Below, piece by piece: positions 26,960-44,082 of a stretch of 64,000 nt of DNA; the first letter of the stretch is position 1; each line of letters starts with the position of its first letter. Source of the DNA: Amycolatopsis balhimycina FH 1894. GTDB lineage: Bacteria > Actinomycetota > Actinomycetes > Mycobacteriales > Pseudonocardiaceae. The stretch lies in the NCBI RefSeq assembly GCF_000384295.1, contig NZ_KB913037.1, positions 8,371,533-8,435,532 on the forward strand. The letters are read 5' to 3'. The translations under genes were made by a program, and so were the position numbers. Below the pieces are notes generated by a model. That model saw only the letters and a program-made list of their open reading frames with translations, did no database searches and was not told where the DNA came from.

Positions 26960-29529
26960 TGCGAGTCCCAGTCAGCTGGCTGACCGAACACCTCGATCTC
27001 GCTGAGGAGGTCACGCCGCAGGACCTGGCCGACGCGTTCGTGCGGATCGGGATCGAGGTAGACGACCTCAGCGAGCTCGGGCCCGTGACCGGCCCGCTGG
27101 TCGTCGGCCGGGTGGCCGAGGTCGAGGAGCTCACCGAGTTCAAGAAGCCGGTCCGGTTCTGCCGCGTCGACGTCGGCGAGCCCACCGACGAATCCGAGGT
27201 CCTGGACGACGAGGACGAAGAGCTCGACGACGAGGACGACGAAGCCGGCGAGTTCGACGAGGGCCCGCACGGCATCAAGACCCGCGGCATCATCTGCGGC
27301 GCGCGCAACTTCGCCGAGGGCGACCTGGTCGTCGTCGCGCTGCCCGGCGCCGTCCTGCCCGGCGACTTCGCCATCGCCTCCCGCAAGACCTACGGCCGGA
27401 TCAGCGACGGCATGATCTGCTCGGCGCGGGAGCTCGGCCTCGGCGACGACCACACCGGCATCCTCGTGCTGCCCTCGGGCACCGCGAGCCCGGGCGACGA
27501 CGCCCAGGAACTGCTCGGCCTGAACGACTCGGTGATCGAGCTCGTCCCGACCCCGGACCGCGGCTACGCGCTGTCGATCCGCGGCCTGGCGCGCGAGCTG
27601 TCGAACGCGCTGGACGTGCCCTTCGGCGACCCGGCCCTGCTGGAGGTCCCGGCGGCCGAGGGCGAGGCCTGGCCGGTCCGCGTCGAGGACCCGGAAGGCT
27701 GCCCGCGGTTCGTGCTGCGCCGGGTCACCGGCCTGGACGCGACCGCGCCGACCCCGTGGTGGATGCGGCGGCGGCTGATGCTGGCCGGCATCCGGTCGAT
27801 TTCGCTGGCCGTCGACGTCACGAACTACGTGATGCTCGAGCTCGGGCACCCGCTGCACGCGTTCGCCACCAAGGCCATCCAGGGCGACCTGGTGGTGCGC
27901 CGGGCGGCGCCGGGCGAGAAACTGACCACTTTGGACGATGTCGAGCGCGCGCTCGACCCGGACGACATCGTGATCGCCGACGACAGCGGGGTCATCTCGC
28001 TGGCGGGCACGATGGGTGGCGCGAGCACCGAGATCACGACGGAGAGCACCGACGTCCTGCTCGAGGCGGCGCACTGGAACCCGGCCGCGATCAGCCGCAC
28101 GGCGCGTCGGCACAAGCTGTTCTCCGAGGCCGCCAAGCGGTTCGAGCGGTTCACCGACCCGCAGCTGTGCGCGGCCGCCGTCGAGCTGGCCGCGCGGCTG
28201 CTGCGCCAGTACGGCGACGCCGCCATCCAGCCCGGCCGCACCGACGAGGGCGTGGTCGAGCCGGACCCGGCGGTCGTGATGCCGATCAACCTGCCCGACA
28301 AGGTCGCGGGCGTGGACTACCAGCGCGGGGTGACCGTCCGCCGGCTCACCCAGATCGGCTGCAAGGTCTCGGTCGGCACCGGCGACGACGGCACCGGCCT
28401 GGTCACCGCCATCCCGCCGAGCTGGCGAGGCGACCTGCGCCAGCCGGCCGACCTCGTCGAAGAGGTGCTGCGGCTGGAGGGCTACGACAGCATTCCCTCG
28501 ACGTTGCCCGCCGCCCCGGCCGGCCGCGGTCTGACCGACGCCCAGCGGCGCAGCCGCAACGTCGCCCGCGCCCTGGCCGAGGCCGGGTACGTCGAGGTGC
28601 GGCCGTTCCCGTTCGTCGGCGACGCGGTGTGGGACGCCTTCGGCCTGCCTGCCGACGACGTCCGCCGCAACACCGTCGTGGTACGCAACCCGCTGGAGGC
28701 CGACCGCAACCGGATGGCCACCACGCTGCTGCCCGGCCTGCTCGACACGCTGCAGCGCAACGTTTCGCGCGGAATGAAGGACGTCTCGCTGTTCCACATC
28801 GGCCAGGTGGTTCTGCCCGCGCCGAACCCGCTGAAGATGCCGGACCTCGGCGTCGACCGGCGGCCGACGGACGAGGAGCTGGCACTGCTCGAAGCGGCCG
28901 TGCCGCAGCAGCCGCTGCACGTCGCCGTGGTGCTCGCCGGTCACCGGCACCGCCCCGGCTGGTGGGGCCAAGGCGAGCAGGCGAGCTGGGCCGACGCGGT
29001 GCAGGCCGCCCGGACGGTCGCCGAGGCCGCCGGGGTCGAGCTGACCGTGCAGGCCACCGACCTGCCCCCGTGGCACCCGGGCCGCTGCGCCCAGCTGCGG
29101 GTCGGCGACTGGCCGGTCGGCCACGCCGGCGAGCTGCACCCCAAGGTGGTGGAGGCCCTCGGCCTGCCGCCGCGGACGGTCGCGATGGAGCTGGACCTGG
29201 AGGCGATCCCGCTGCCGGATTCGCGCCCGGCGCCCAGCGTGTCCGGCTACCCGCCGGTGCTGCTGGACGTCGCCCTGGTGGCGGCGGCGGACGTGCCGTC
29301 GGCGGACCTCGCCGCGGTGCTGCGCGCCGGAGCGGGCGAGCTGCTGGAGGAAATCACGCTGTTCGACGTCTACGCCGGTGAGCAGGTCGGCGAGGGCAAC
29401 CGGTCGCTGGCCTACAAGCTGCGGTTCCGCGCCGCGGACCGCACCCTGACGATCGACGAGGCGACGAAGGCCCGCGACGCGGCGGTCGCCGCGGCGGGCG
29501 AGCGGTACGACGCGACTCTCCGCGCGTAG
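26959..29529 (+). CDS. pheT: Phenylalanyl-tRNA synthetase beta subunit
   Basis: 856-residue structural/editing subunit of PheRS. Domains in order: B1 start R-V-P-V-S-W-L, tRNA-binding OB fold (about 40-170), B3/B4 editing module, B5, core B6-B7 and the C-terminal anticodon-binding FDX domain. The OB fold contains an unusual acidic insertion at residues 77-101 with at least 17 Asp/Glu, absent from typical PheT. The reading frame is open through it and the flanking motif (G-I-I-C-G-A-R-N-F) is normal. The GTG start overlaps the pheS TAG. Confidence 0.96.
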
Positions 29530-29564
29530 CCACCGCGCACGACGCACAAGAACACGACGTACAA

Positions 29565-29594
29565 GAAGAGGGGCCGGCGCACCGGCCCCTCTTC
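29565..29594. terminator. Terminator of the pheST operon
   Basis: Perfect 13-bp stem (29565-29577 with 29582-29594) and a CGCA tetraloop; the stem ends in A-rich/T-rich bases so it works on both strands, between convergent pheT and the AlkD-like gene. Confidence 0.85.
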
Positions 29595-29669
29595 GCGTCT
29601 CAGGACCATGCCGCGAAGCAGCCGAGCGCGCGAGCCGACCCTCCGGACACCTCCGCCCGCAGCCGCACT

Positions 29670-30359
29670 TCACCCGATGTGCTTGAGCGCCTCCCGGCGG
29701 GACAGCCCGGACAGGCCCGGGTGCTCGTCCACGAATGACCGCACCCAGTCCGGTGCCGTCTTCGCGTACTCCCGCAGGGCCCAGCCGATTCCCTTGCGCA
29801 GGAAGAACTCCGGCTCGGCGATCGCGGGCTCGATCGCCCGGGTGAGCAGGTCGGTGTCGGTGGCCTCTTTCGCGCCGACCTGGCAGATGATCGCCGTACG
29901 CCGCCGCCAGAGGCTCCGGCCGGCCGCCCAGTCCAGCATGACCGGAGTGACCTGGGCACGGGCGGATCGCAGGATCGGCCCGATCCTGCGGATGGCCAGC
30001 TCGTCCACGTAGTCCCACCACGCCCCGCTGACGATCATCTCTTCGTACATCGGGATCGCCCCGGGGGCCTGCCACTGCCGGTATGCCCGATATCCGGAAA
30101 GATCGATGGCCGCGTAGCGCTCCTCGCGGAATTCGGCGGTCCGCCACAACTGGAGGACGGTCGCCGAATACGTCACTCGATCGGGCAATATGTGCTCGGC
30201 CAGCACCCGCTTGAGGAGCGCGCTGCGCTGGGGTTTCGCCACGCCGCGGAAGGGCATGGCCGACTTCATGTACGCCCGCATCGCCGGTGCCTTCCCCGGG
30301 TCGGCCGCCTCGGCCAACCCGGCGCGAACCGCCTTGACCAGCTCTTCGTCCGCGTTCAT
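29670..30359 (-). CDS. DNA alkylation repair protein (AlkD/YhaZ-like)
   Basis: 229-residue HEAT-like all-helical protein of the DNA alkylation repair family, base-excision glycosylases for bulky or cationic alkyl bases. Visible family pattern: M-R-A-Y-M-K-S-A-M-P-F-R-G-V near the start, W-D-Y-V-D-E-L-A, and F-F-L-R-K-G-I-G-W-A-L-R-E-Y-A, where Trp and Asp contribute to the active cleft. The ATG at 30359 gives the usual length. Monocistronic. Confidence 0.85.
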   Translation of the reverse strand: MNADEELVKAVRAGLAEAADPGKAPAMRAYMKSAMPFRGVAKPQRSALLKRVLAEHILPDRVTYSATVLQLWRTAEFREERYAAIDLSGYRAYRQWQAPGAIPMYEEMIVSGAWWDYVDELAIRRIGPILRSARAQVTPVMLDWAAGRSLWRRRTAIICQVGAKEATDTDLLTRAIEPAIAEPEFFLRKGIGWALREYAKTAPDWVRSFVDEHPGLSGLSRREALKHIG

Positions 30360-30503
30360 CCGTCCTCCCCACCTGCTCCCGAGGGCCGCAGCGTACTGCC
30401 GGCCACCGACAGTTCCGCTGCGTGATGGGCGGCTCAGGTACCGACGAAAGGCGGATGGCGGAAGTCGCGTCGGTCAGCGAGATTGTCCAGGGTTGCCGGT
30501 AGT

Positions 30504-30522
30504 TTCGCCGGAATCCGGCGAA
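30504..30522. promoter_or_regulatory. 19-bp palindrome upstream of secreted hydrolase
   Basis: TTCGCCGG-AAT-CCGGCGAA is a perfect 8+3+8 inverted repeat about 30 bases before the hydrolase start. It may be an operator or a leader hairpin; no regulator gene is adjacent. Confidence 0.45.
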
Positions 30523-30552
30523 CTCTGTCGAACGCGGACGAAAAGGATGACT

Positions 30553-32127
30553 GTGAAAAGAATCGTTGCCGCCGTCGCCGCCGCGGGGCTCGCGGCCGGG
30601 CTGATGGCCGCGCCCGCCGCCTCGGCGGATCCCGGGGCGCAGTTCACCCCGGCGCCGATCGCCTGGGGTCCGTGCACGTCGGCGAGCCTCAAGGCCGCCG
30701 GCGCCGAGTGCGGTTTCCTCGAAGTGCCGATGGACTACGCGCACCCGGGCGGGGCGAAGGTCTCCGTCGCGGTCTCTCGGATCAAGCACAAGACCCCGCG
30801 GTCCCAGGGGATCATGCTGGTCAACCCGGGCGGCCCCGGCGGCTCGGGCCTCGGCCTGTCGGTGCTCGGCAAGTACGTGCCGAACCACGCCGGGGACAAC
30901 TACGACTGGATCGGCTTCGACCCGCGGGGCGTCGGGTCCAGCAAGCCCGCGATCAGCTGCGACGGGAACTACTTCAGCTACAACCGGCCCGCGTACGTGC
31001 CGACCACGCCGCGGCTGGAGAAGACGTGGCTCGCCCGCTCGAAGGGCTACGCCGACGCGTGCCGCAAGAACGGCGCGATCCTCGACCACGTCAAGACGAC
31101 CGATGTCGCCCAGGACATGGACAGCCTGCGCAAGGCGCTGGGCGAGAAGCAGATCAACTACTACGGCTTCTCCTACGGCACCTACCTCGGCCAGGTGTAC
31201 AGCACGCTGTACCCGAAGAACGTCCGCCGGATGGTGCTCGACGGCAACGTCGACCCGCGGAAGGTCTGGTACCAGGCCAACCTCGACCAGGACGTCGCGT
31301 TCGACAAGAACATCAAGATCTACTTCGACTGGCTGGCCAAGTACGACGACGTCTACCACCTGGGCAAGACCGGTGACGCCGTCGAGAAGCTCTGGTACGC
31401 CACCCAGCGCAAGCTCGCCAAGAACCCGGCGGGCGGGGTCATCGGCGGCGACGAGTGGACCGACATCTTCCTCCAGGCCGGCTACTACGTCTTCGGCTGG
31501 GTCGACATGGCGAAGGCCTTCGACGGCTACGTGCACCAGGGTGACTGGCAGACGCTGAAGGCGCTCTACGACGACTCGAACCCGCCCGGCAACGACAACG
31601 GGTTCGCCGTCTACCTGGGTGTGCAGTGCACCGACGTGCAGTGGCCGACCGACTGGAACCGGTGGCGGATCGACAACTGGCTGACCTACTTCAAGGCCCC
31701 GTTCGAGACCTGGGGCAACGCCTGGTTCAACGCGCCGTGCGTGTACTGGCCGGCGAAGGCGGGCAAGCCGGTCGACATCGACGGCAGCAAGGTGGCCGGT
31801 GCGCTGCTGATCAGCGAGGAGCTCGACGCCGCCACGCCGTACACCGGCAGCCTCGAGGTCCGGAAGCGGTTCCCGAACTCGAGCCTGATCAGCGCGCCGG
31901 GCGGCACGACCCACGCGGGTTCGCTGTCCGGGGTGTCCTGTGTGGACGACAGGATCGCCGACTACCTGGCCACCGGCACGCTGCCGAAGCGCCGGCCGGG
32001 TAACCACTCGGACGTCCAGTGCAGCCCGGTGCCGCCGCCGGTGCCCGACGGCGCGGCGGCACAGAAGTCGGACAACACCGCGAAGGCTGCCCAGGAGAGG
32101 CAGCTGGACCGGCTGCTGCACTTCTGA
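30553..32127 (+). CDS. Secreted TAP-type alpha/beta hydrolase (tripeptidyl aminopeptidase family)
   Basis: 524-residue exported serine hydrolase like Streptomyces tripeptidyl aminopeptidases and SlpD/E. A Sec signal peptide (V-K-R-I-V then an Ala-rich core ending A-S-A-D) is followed by the alpha/beta fold: oxyanion region N-P-G-G-P-G-G-S-G, nucleophile Ser207 in YGFSYGTYLG, and a C-terminal TAP-like domain with the late His in G-G-T-T-H-A-G. GTG 30553 is well spaced from AAAAGGA; ATG 30547 is an alternative. Expected to release peptides from the N-terminus of oligopeptides outside the cell. Confidence 0.85.
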   Translation: MKRIVAAVAAAGLAAGLMAAPAASADPGAQFTPAPIAWGPCTSASLKAAGAECGFLEVPMDYAHPGGAKVSVAVSRIKHKTPRSQGIMLVNPGGPGGSGLGLSVLGKYVPNHAGDNYDWIGFDPRGVGSSKPAISCDGNYFSYNRPAYVPTTPRLEKTWLARSKGYADACRKNGAILDHVKTTDVAQDMDSLRKALGEKQINYYGFSYGTYLGQVYSTLYPKNVRRMVLDGNVDPRKVWYQANLDQDVAFDKNIKIYFDWLAKYDDVYHLGKTGDAVEKLWYATQRKLAKNPAGGVIGGDEWTDIFLQAGYYVFGWVDMAKAFDGYVHQGDWQTLKALYDDSNPPGNDNGFAVYLGVQCTDVQWPTDWNRWRIDNWLTYFKAPFETWGNAWFNAPCVYWPAKAGKPVDIDGSKVAGALLISEELDAATPYTGSLEVRKRFPNSSLISAPGGTTHAGSLSGVSCVDDRIADYLATGTLPKRRPGNHSDVQCSPVPPPVPDGAAAQKSDNTAKAAQERQLDRLLHF

Positions 32128-32152
32128 GCGGAAGAAGCGGAAGTAGCTCCCC

Positions 32153-32191
32153 ACGGTGCCCCGGTCCGGTTCGCCCGGACCGGGGCACCGT
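32153..32191 (+). terminator. Strong terminator after the TAP-type hydrolase
   Basis: Perfect 17-bp GC-rich stem (32153-32169 with 32175-32191), 5-base loop, followed by CTTGT. Confidence 0.85.
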
Positions 32192-32262
32192 CTTGTCCGC
32201 CGGTCTCTCATCGTCGCCTCCTCGTGACGGTTCGTGGTCATCCGGGACGTTAGGGGAGGGGT

Positions 32263-32317
32263 CCGACAATTTCGGAGCGAAGTCGCCCGTGAGCAGGGCG
32301 TGGCCGGAAATTGTCGG
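32263..32317. repeat. Split 11-bp inverted repeat before 32340 gene
   Basis: CCGACAATTTC (32263-32273) and GAAATTGTCGG (32307-32317) are perfect complements separated by 33 bases. They lie just upstream of the small DNA-binding-like protein, so paired operator half-sites are possible. Confidence 0.5.
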
Positions 32318-32339
32318 GGGTGCGCGCTAGCTTCACGGC

Positions 32340-32837
32340 ATGTCGATCACCGAAGAGCGCCGGACCGAGATCCGGGCAAACGGAATCACCTACCAGATCG
32401 TGGTCGCGACCAGGACGGACGTCGACCGCGCCGAACCCACCCCCAGGGTGATGATCACCCTGGAAGCCGGTGGACCCGGCGGCGAACCGGTCGCCGAGGG
32501 CAGCCTGGACCTGGACGCCGAGTTGGCGGACGCGGTGGCCGACCTCGTGGCGGACGGATTGCTGTCCGCGACCGGCACGGGCCGGGCGCCGCGGCGAAGA
32601 TCCGCGGGGCGTCCCGCCCAGCAGGGCCGCCCGTGGAACGAGGAGATGGACGCGGAGCTGGAGAGCCGGTGGATCGCGGGGGAGAGCGTCGCGGAGATCG
32701 CGGCGCACTTCGAGCGCACCCCCGGCGGCATCCGTGCCCGGCTGCCCCGCGTGGGCTGCGACCCGGAGAACCCGGGCTGCTACCTCCCCGTCCCGCCGAG
32801 CAGGCGCACGGACCTGGACGAGGGCGAGCCGAGCTGA
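32340..32837 (+). CDS. Small hypothetical protein with C-terminal HTH-like region
   Basis: 165-residue protein not recognised as a named family. The N-terminal half (1-80) is a beta-rich acidic domain ending in D-A-V-A-D-L-V-A-D-G-L-L. A basic linker (R-R-R-S-A-G-R) leads to a helical segment W-N-E-E-M-D-A-E-L then I-A-G-E-S-V-A-E-I-A-A-H-F-E-R-T-P-G-G-I-R-A-R-L, which has the spacing of a helix-turn-helix of the SANT or sigma-region-4 kind. It may bind nucleic acid. A perfect hairpin terminator follows, so it is monocistronic. Confidence 0.75.
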   Translation: MSITEERRTEIRANGITYQIVVATRTDVDRAEPTPRVMITLEAGGPGGEPVAEGSLDLDAELADAVADLVADGLLSATGTGRAPRRRSAGRPAQQGRPWNEEMDAELESRWIAGESVAEIAAHFERTPGGIRARLPRVGCDPENPGCYLPVPPSRRTDLDEGEPS

Positions 32838-32843
32838 GCCGGC

Positions 32844-32874
32844 GGTGGGCCGGTCCACAGTGGACCGGCCCACC
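32844..32874. terminator. 31-bp perfect palindrome terminator
   Basis: 15-bp arms (32844-32858, 32860-32874) around a single A, followed by CCCTTTTC at about 32886. Its centre contains a copy of the dispersed word GTCCACAGTGGAC. Confidence 0.8.
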
Positions 32875-32918
32875 ACCGGCCGTCGTCCCTTTTCTCCTTC
32901 CTGAACGGAGTTGTTCCG

Positions 32919-33170
32919 ATGAGCTTCGATCTCGTCGTGTGGCATGCGTCCACGGTCGCGACCGTGGAAGAAGCCGACCGCACGTACGAGCAACTTGTGA
33001 CCCGCGCACCAGATGCGGTCGCGGCGGATCCGCGGGCTGTTGCGTTCCACCGTGAGCTGACCGCGCGCTATCCACCTTGTCCTCCCTGCCCATGGAGCAG
33101 CACGCAAACAGTCCATGGTGCTGTGATCCGGCCGTCGTTGGCGAGGGCGTGCTCACACACCGCCGGTCAG
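32919..33170 (+). pseudogene. Frameshifted and truncated small protein gene
   Basis: A good ribosome site and ATG open a frame beginning M-S-F-D-L-V-V-W-H, like small actinobacterial proteins starting M-S-Y-D-L-x-V-W (from memory, family unnamed). After about 50 codons (…E-L-T-A-R-Y-P) the frame degenerates; the continuation S-S-L-P-M-E-Q-H-A-N-S-P-W reads in another frame from about 33077, followed by V-V-G-E-G-V-L-T. It then runs into the 3' end of the convergent WYL gene. This looks like a frameshift plus 3' truncation rather than a working gene. Confidence 0.5.
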
Positions 33171-34135
33171 TCCCGCGCGCCGGAACCCGCTGCTGCTGCG
33201 GCGCGGGCCGCGAGCGCCTTCAGGTGTTCGACCAGTTCCCGCGGTTCCTCGGCCGTGAACGCGCAGCCGAGCCCCAGCAGCCGGAACGCGAGCCAGTCCA
33301 GCGTGTCCGGGTGACTGCGCCACCGGCAGCGGCCGTCGTCCAGGTCGGTCAGCTCGCCGGCGGTCACGCCGAGGCGGGGCGCGATCTGCGCCGCCGGTTC
33401 CGCCAGCACGGCCACCGCCCGGAACGTCGGCGCGAGGTCGTGGAGCCGGTCGACGACGTAGGCCGCCAGATCGGTGGCAGGCGGCTGCCGTGGGGCGACG
33501 CGGCCGCCGGTCGCCTGGGCGTCGCGGACCCGGTCGGCCCGGAAGATCCGCCAGTCCGCCCGGTCGAGGTCGTAGGCGACCAGGTACCAGCGGCGGCCGG
33601 CGGCCACCAGCCGGAGCGGCTCGGCCCGGCGCCGGGTCTCGGTCCCGTCGTTCGCGCGGTAGTGGAACCGGGCCGTCTCGTGGTTGGTGATCGCGCCGGC
33701 GAACACCGTCAGCTGCGCCGGGTCGACGACGGGTCCGCCGGCCGGCGCGGCGACGGTCGCCGTGCCGATCGTGGCCACCCGGCGGCGCAGGCGGGCGGGC
33801 AGGACCTGCTCGAGCTTCGCCAGCGCCCGCACGGACGCCTCCTCGATGCCGTCGACGGTCTGCCCCGCCGCGGTCCGCAGGCCCACCGCGATCGCGACGG
33901 CTTCTTCGTCGTCGAGCACGAGCGGTGGCATCGCGGTGCCGGCGACCAGCCGGTATCCGCCCGTGACGCCGCGGCTGGCCTCGACGGGGTAGCCCAGGTC
34001 GCGCAGCCGCTCGACGTCGCGGCGGATCGTGCGCGGGCTGACCCCGAGCCGGTCGGCCAGCTCGCTGCCCGGCCACTCCCGGGGCGTCTGGAGCAGCGAA
34101 AGCAGGCCGAGCAGCCGCGCCGGGGTGTCCGTCAT
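33167..34135 (-). CDS. WYL-domain (YafY-like) transcriptional regulator
   Basis: 322-residue regulator. Residues 1-60 form a DeoR-type winged helix (L-A-D-R-L-G-V-S-P-R-T-I-R-R-D-V-E-R-L-R). The central part holds the WYL domain (R-R-A-E-P-L-R-L-V-A-A-G-R-R-W-Y-L-V-A-Y-D), which in this family senses nucleic-acid or nucleotide ligands, and a WCX-like C-terminus follows. Start M-T-D-T-P-A-R-L-L at 34135. It lies divergent from argC across 83 bp but is not a known arginine regulator. Confidence 0.85.
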   Translation of the reverse strand: MTDTPARLLGLLSLLQTPREWPGSELADRLGVSPRTIRRDVERLRDLGYPVEASRGVTGGYRLVAGTAMPPLVLDDEEAVAIAVGLRTAAGQTVDGIEEASVRALAKLEQVLPARLRRRVATIGTATVAAPAGGPVVDPAQLTVFAGAITNHETARFHYRANDGTETRRRAEPLRLVAAGRRWYLVAYDLDRADWRIFRADRVRDAQATGGRVAPRQPPATDLAAYVVDRLHDLAPTFRAVAVLAEPAAQIAPRLGVTAGELTDLDDGRCRWRSHPDTLDWLAFRLLGLGCAFTAEEPRELVEHLKALAARAAAAAGSGARD

Positions 34136-34176
34136 CCACCCAGCATCCCAAGGTGGCCGGGACCACTTCCCGGTAA

Positions 34177-42078
<7,902 letters not shown>

Positions 42079-42079
<1 letters not shown>

Positions 42080-42747
42080 CAGTCCATGACCTTCTCACGA
42101 AGCGGCTTGACCGCCCCGCTCACCCCGCCGCCGACGTCGACGTATCGGGCGCTGAAGCTGCCCTCGTAACCGAACACCGGCCCGAAGCGGGGATGGACCA
42201 CCGCGACCTCGATCCGGAACTGCCCGCTGTCGTCGTCGAACCATTCGTCGACGGTGGCGGTTCCGGTGACGCCCCGCGGCAGGCGCGTTCGCAGCGGGCC
42301 CTCCCGGAACCGGAACTCGCCGGAGCGGATCCGGAACCCGCCGTCCGGCCGGACCGACACCGCGAGGTCCACCGCCAGGTGCTGGTGCGTCCCCAGGTAG
42401 TCGACGAGCCCGCGCCCGGCGCTGAACACCATCTGGGCGTCGAAGCGCCGGCGCCGTCGCGGGAACTCGAAGGTCCGCACGAAGGACACCGTTTCGCGGC
42501 CGTGCCCGTCCACGTACGGATAGTTCTCGATGGTGAACGGCACGTTCCGCCCGCGCTCGGGGAACAGGATGTGCCGCGCCGACCCGAGCCACAGGAACGG
42601 CAGGGTGAAGCCGGGGCCGCGCCAGATCCGGTCCATCGCGCCGTGGCCGATCATCCCGCGCCCGTCCGACAGAGCGAGCCGTTCCCGCACCCGGGGGTGC
42701 AGTCTCGCGAAATCCGGACCGAGCGTGCGTTCGAAGACGCCGGTCAC
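42079..42747 (-). CDS. DUF4166-domain protein
   Basis: 222-residue protein of the DUF4166 type: F-A-R-L-H-P-R-V-R-E-R-L, then G-x-G-x-M-D-R-I-W-R-G and N-Y-P-Y-V-D, with a long beta-rich C-terminal half. Function unknown. The GTG start overlaps the SRPBCC stop by four bases (GTGA), and its stop touches the TetR start. Possibly a lipid or small-molecule handling pair with the SRPBCC protein. Confidence 0.8.
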
Positions 42748-43298
42748 GACGACGCTCCGGCGGTGACCTGGTCGCGGGGCCGCGTCCGGCCACAGCGGCC
42801 GGCCGACGGCGAGGTCAGGGGCTGGTCCTCCGGCGAGACCCCGGTCTCCAGCCAGAGCCGGAGCCGGTCGAACGACCAGGCCGTCATCCAGCCGAACACC
42901 GGCCGGAACACCCGGTCGGCCCAGCGCCCGAAGCGTCCCCAGCGGGTGCCGTAGTCGAACCCCGTGACGAAGCGGACGCCGCCCGGGACCGGCGTGTAGC
43001 GCCAGAACCCGGCTCCCGTGCTGATCAGCGAAAGCGGGTCGGCGGAAGCGAACCGCAGCACCGAGGTGCGCGAACCGTCCGGCCAGTCCCGGGTGGCCGC
43101 GCTCACCCCGACGCCGGCGACGGTGATCCCGAGGAACCGCGAGGCGTAGCGGAAGTGGCCCTCGGGCTCTTCGAGCGGGCTGATTTCGGTGAAGCGGAGA
43201 TCCCAGCGCCGGTGCAGGGCGGGGTCCTGCGTGTGCTGCCACAGGGTGTCCAGGTCCGTGCGGATCACGGTCTCGACGTAGAGCGCTTTCGGTCGCAT
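42744..43298 (-). CDS. SRPBCC family protein
   Basis: 184-residue START-like protein (L-Y-V-E-T-V-I-R-T-D-L-D-T-L-W-Q-H-T-Q-D-P-A-L-H-R-R-W-D). The C-terminal helix contains W-S-F-D-R-L-R-L-W-L-E and is followed by a Pro/Arg-rich tail. ATG 43298 has GGGGAG seven bases upstream; longer readings would start inside the operator region. First gene of the TetR operon. Confidence 0.82.
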   Translation of the reverse strand: MRPKALYVETVIRTDLDTLWQHTQDPALHRRWDLRFTEISPLEEPEGHFRYASRFLGITVAGVGVSAATRDWPDGSRTSVLRFASADPLSLISTGAGFWRYTPVPGGVRFVTGFDYGTRWGRFGRWADRVFRPVFGWMTAWSFDRLRLWLETGVSPEDQPLTSPSAGRCGRTRPRDQVTAGASS

Positions 43299-43316
43299 CT
43301 CTCGGCTCCCCTCAGA

Positions 43317-43367
43317 GTTTGAGCGACTGCTCAAACAGACTGTAGGGAAGTTTGAGCGATCGCTCAA
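43317..43367. promoter_or_regulatory. Twin TetR-type operators
   Basis: Two palindromes with the same half-site TTGAGC: GTTTGAGC-N4-GCTCAAAC (43317-43336) and the perfect 16-mer TTGAGCGATCGCTCAA (43352-43367). Their centres are 33 bp apart. They lie between the SRPBCC operon and the divergent glycosylase gene. The half-site resembles known TetR-family operators in which TTGAGC/GCTCAA flank the centre. Confidence 0.72.
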
Positions 43368-43411
43368 GGGCTAAGGTGGTCGCGCCAGGCAACCGAGGAG
43401 AGGAACCCCGT

Positions 43412-44050
43412 TTGAGCGGCGACGCAGGCCGGTTGTTCACCCGTGACGAACTGGCGCTGGACCCGGTCGACCTGGCCCACCTGCTGCTCGGCTCGGTCCT
43501 GGAGGCCGACGGTCCCGACGGCACCGTCGGCGTCCGGCTGGTCGAGGTCGAGGCCTATCGCGGCGAGGACGATCCGGCGTCGCACTGCTACCGCGGCCGG
43601 ACCCCACGCAACGCCGTCATGTGGGGCCCGGCGGGGCACCTGTACGTGTACTTCGTCTACGGGATGCACTTCTGCGCGAACATCGTCGGCTCCCACGACG
43701 GCGTGGCCGGCGCGGTGCTGCTGCGGGCGGGCGAGGTCGTCACCGGTCTCGACGTCGTCCGCAGGCGGCGGCCGAACGCGCGGGGGACCGGCGAACTCGC
43801 CAAGGGCCCGGCCATCCTCACCTCGGTGCTGCGCATCGACCGCGAGCAGAACGGCGCCGACCTGACCGACCCGGCTTCCCCGGTCCGCTTGCACGTGGGC
43901 GAACGCGTGCCGGCGGAGCACATCCGGACGGGCCCGCGCGTCGGCGTCGCGATGGCGATGGACACGCCGTGGCGGTTCTGGGTCGACGGCTCGCCGGCCG
44001 TGTCCACCTACCGCCGCGGCGGGAAGCGCCGGGTCCGACCCGCCATCTAG
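43412..44050 (+). CDS. 3-methyladenine DNA glycosylase (Mpg/AAG family)
   Basis: 212-residue AAG-family glycosylase removing alkylated purines. Visible family pattern: D-P-V-D-L-A-H-L-L-L-G, the catalytic region V-E-V-E-A-Y-R-G-E-D-D-P-A-S-H, R-N-A-V-M-W-G-P-A-G-H-L-Y-V-Y-F-V-Y-G-M-H and the late R-V-G-V-A segment. Start is a TTG at 43412 with GGAGAGG upstream; no ATG or GTG fits. Divergent from the TetR operon, so the operators could also affect it. Confidence 0.9.
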   Translation: MSGDAGRLFTRDELALDPVDLAHLLLGSVLEADGPDGTVGVRLVEVEAYRGEDDPASHCYRGRTPRNAVMWGPAGHLYVYFVYGMHFCANIVGSHDGVAGAVLLRAGEVVTGLDVVRRRRPNARGTGELAKGPAILTSVLRIDREQNGADLTDPASPVRLHVGERVPAEHIRTGPRVGVAMAMDTPWRFWVDGSPAVSTYRRGGKRRVRPAI

Positions 44051-44082
44051 TCGGTTGACCTGGTGCGGGAGGATCTACAGGC

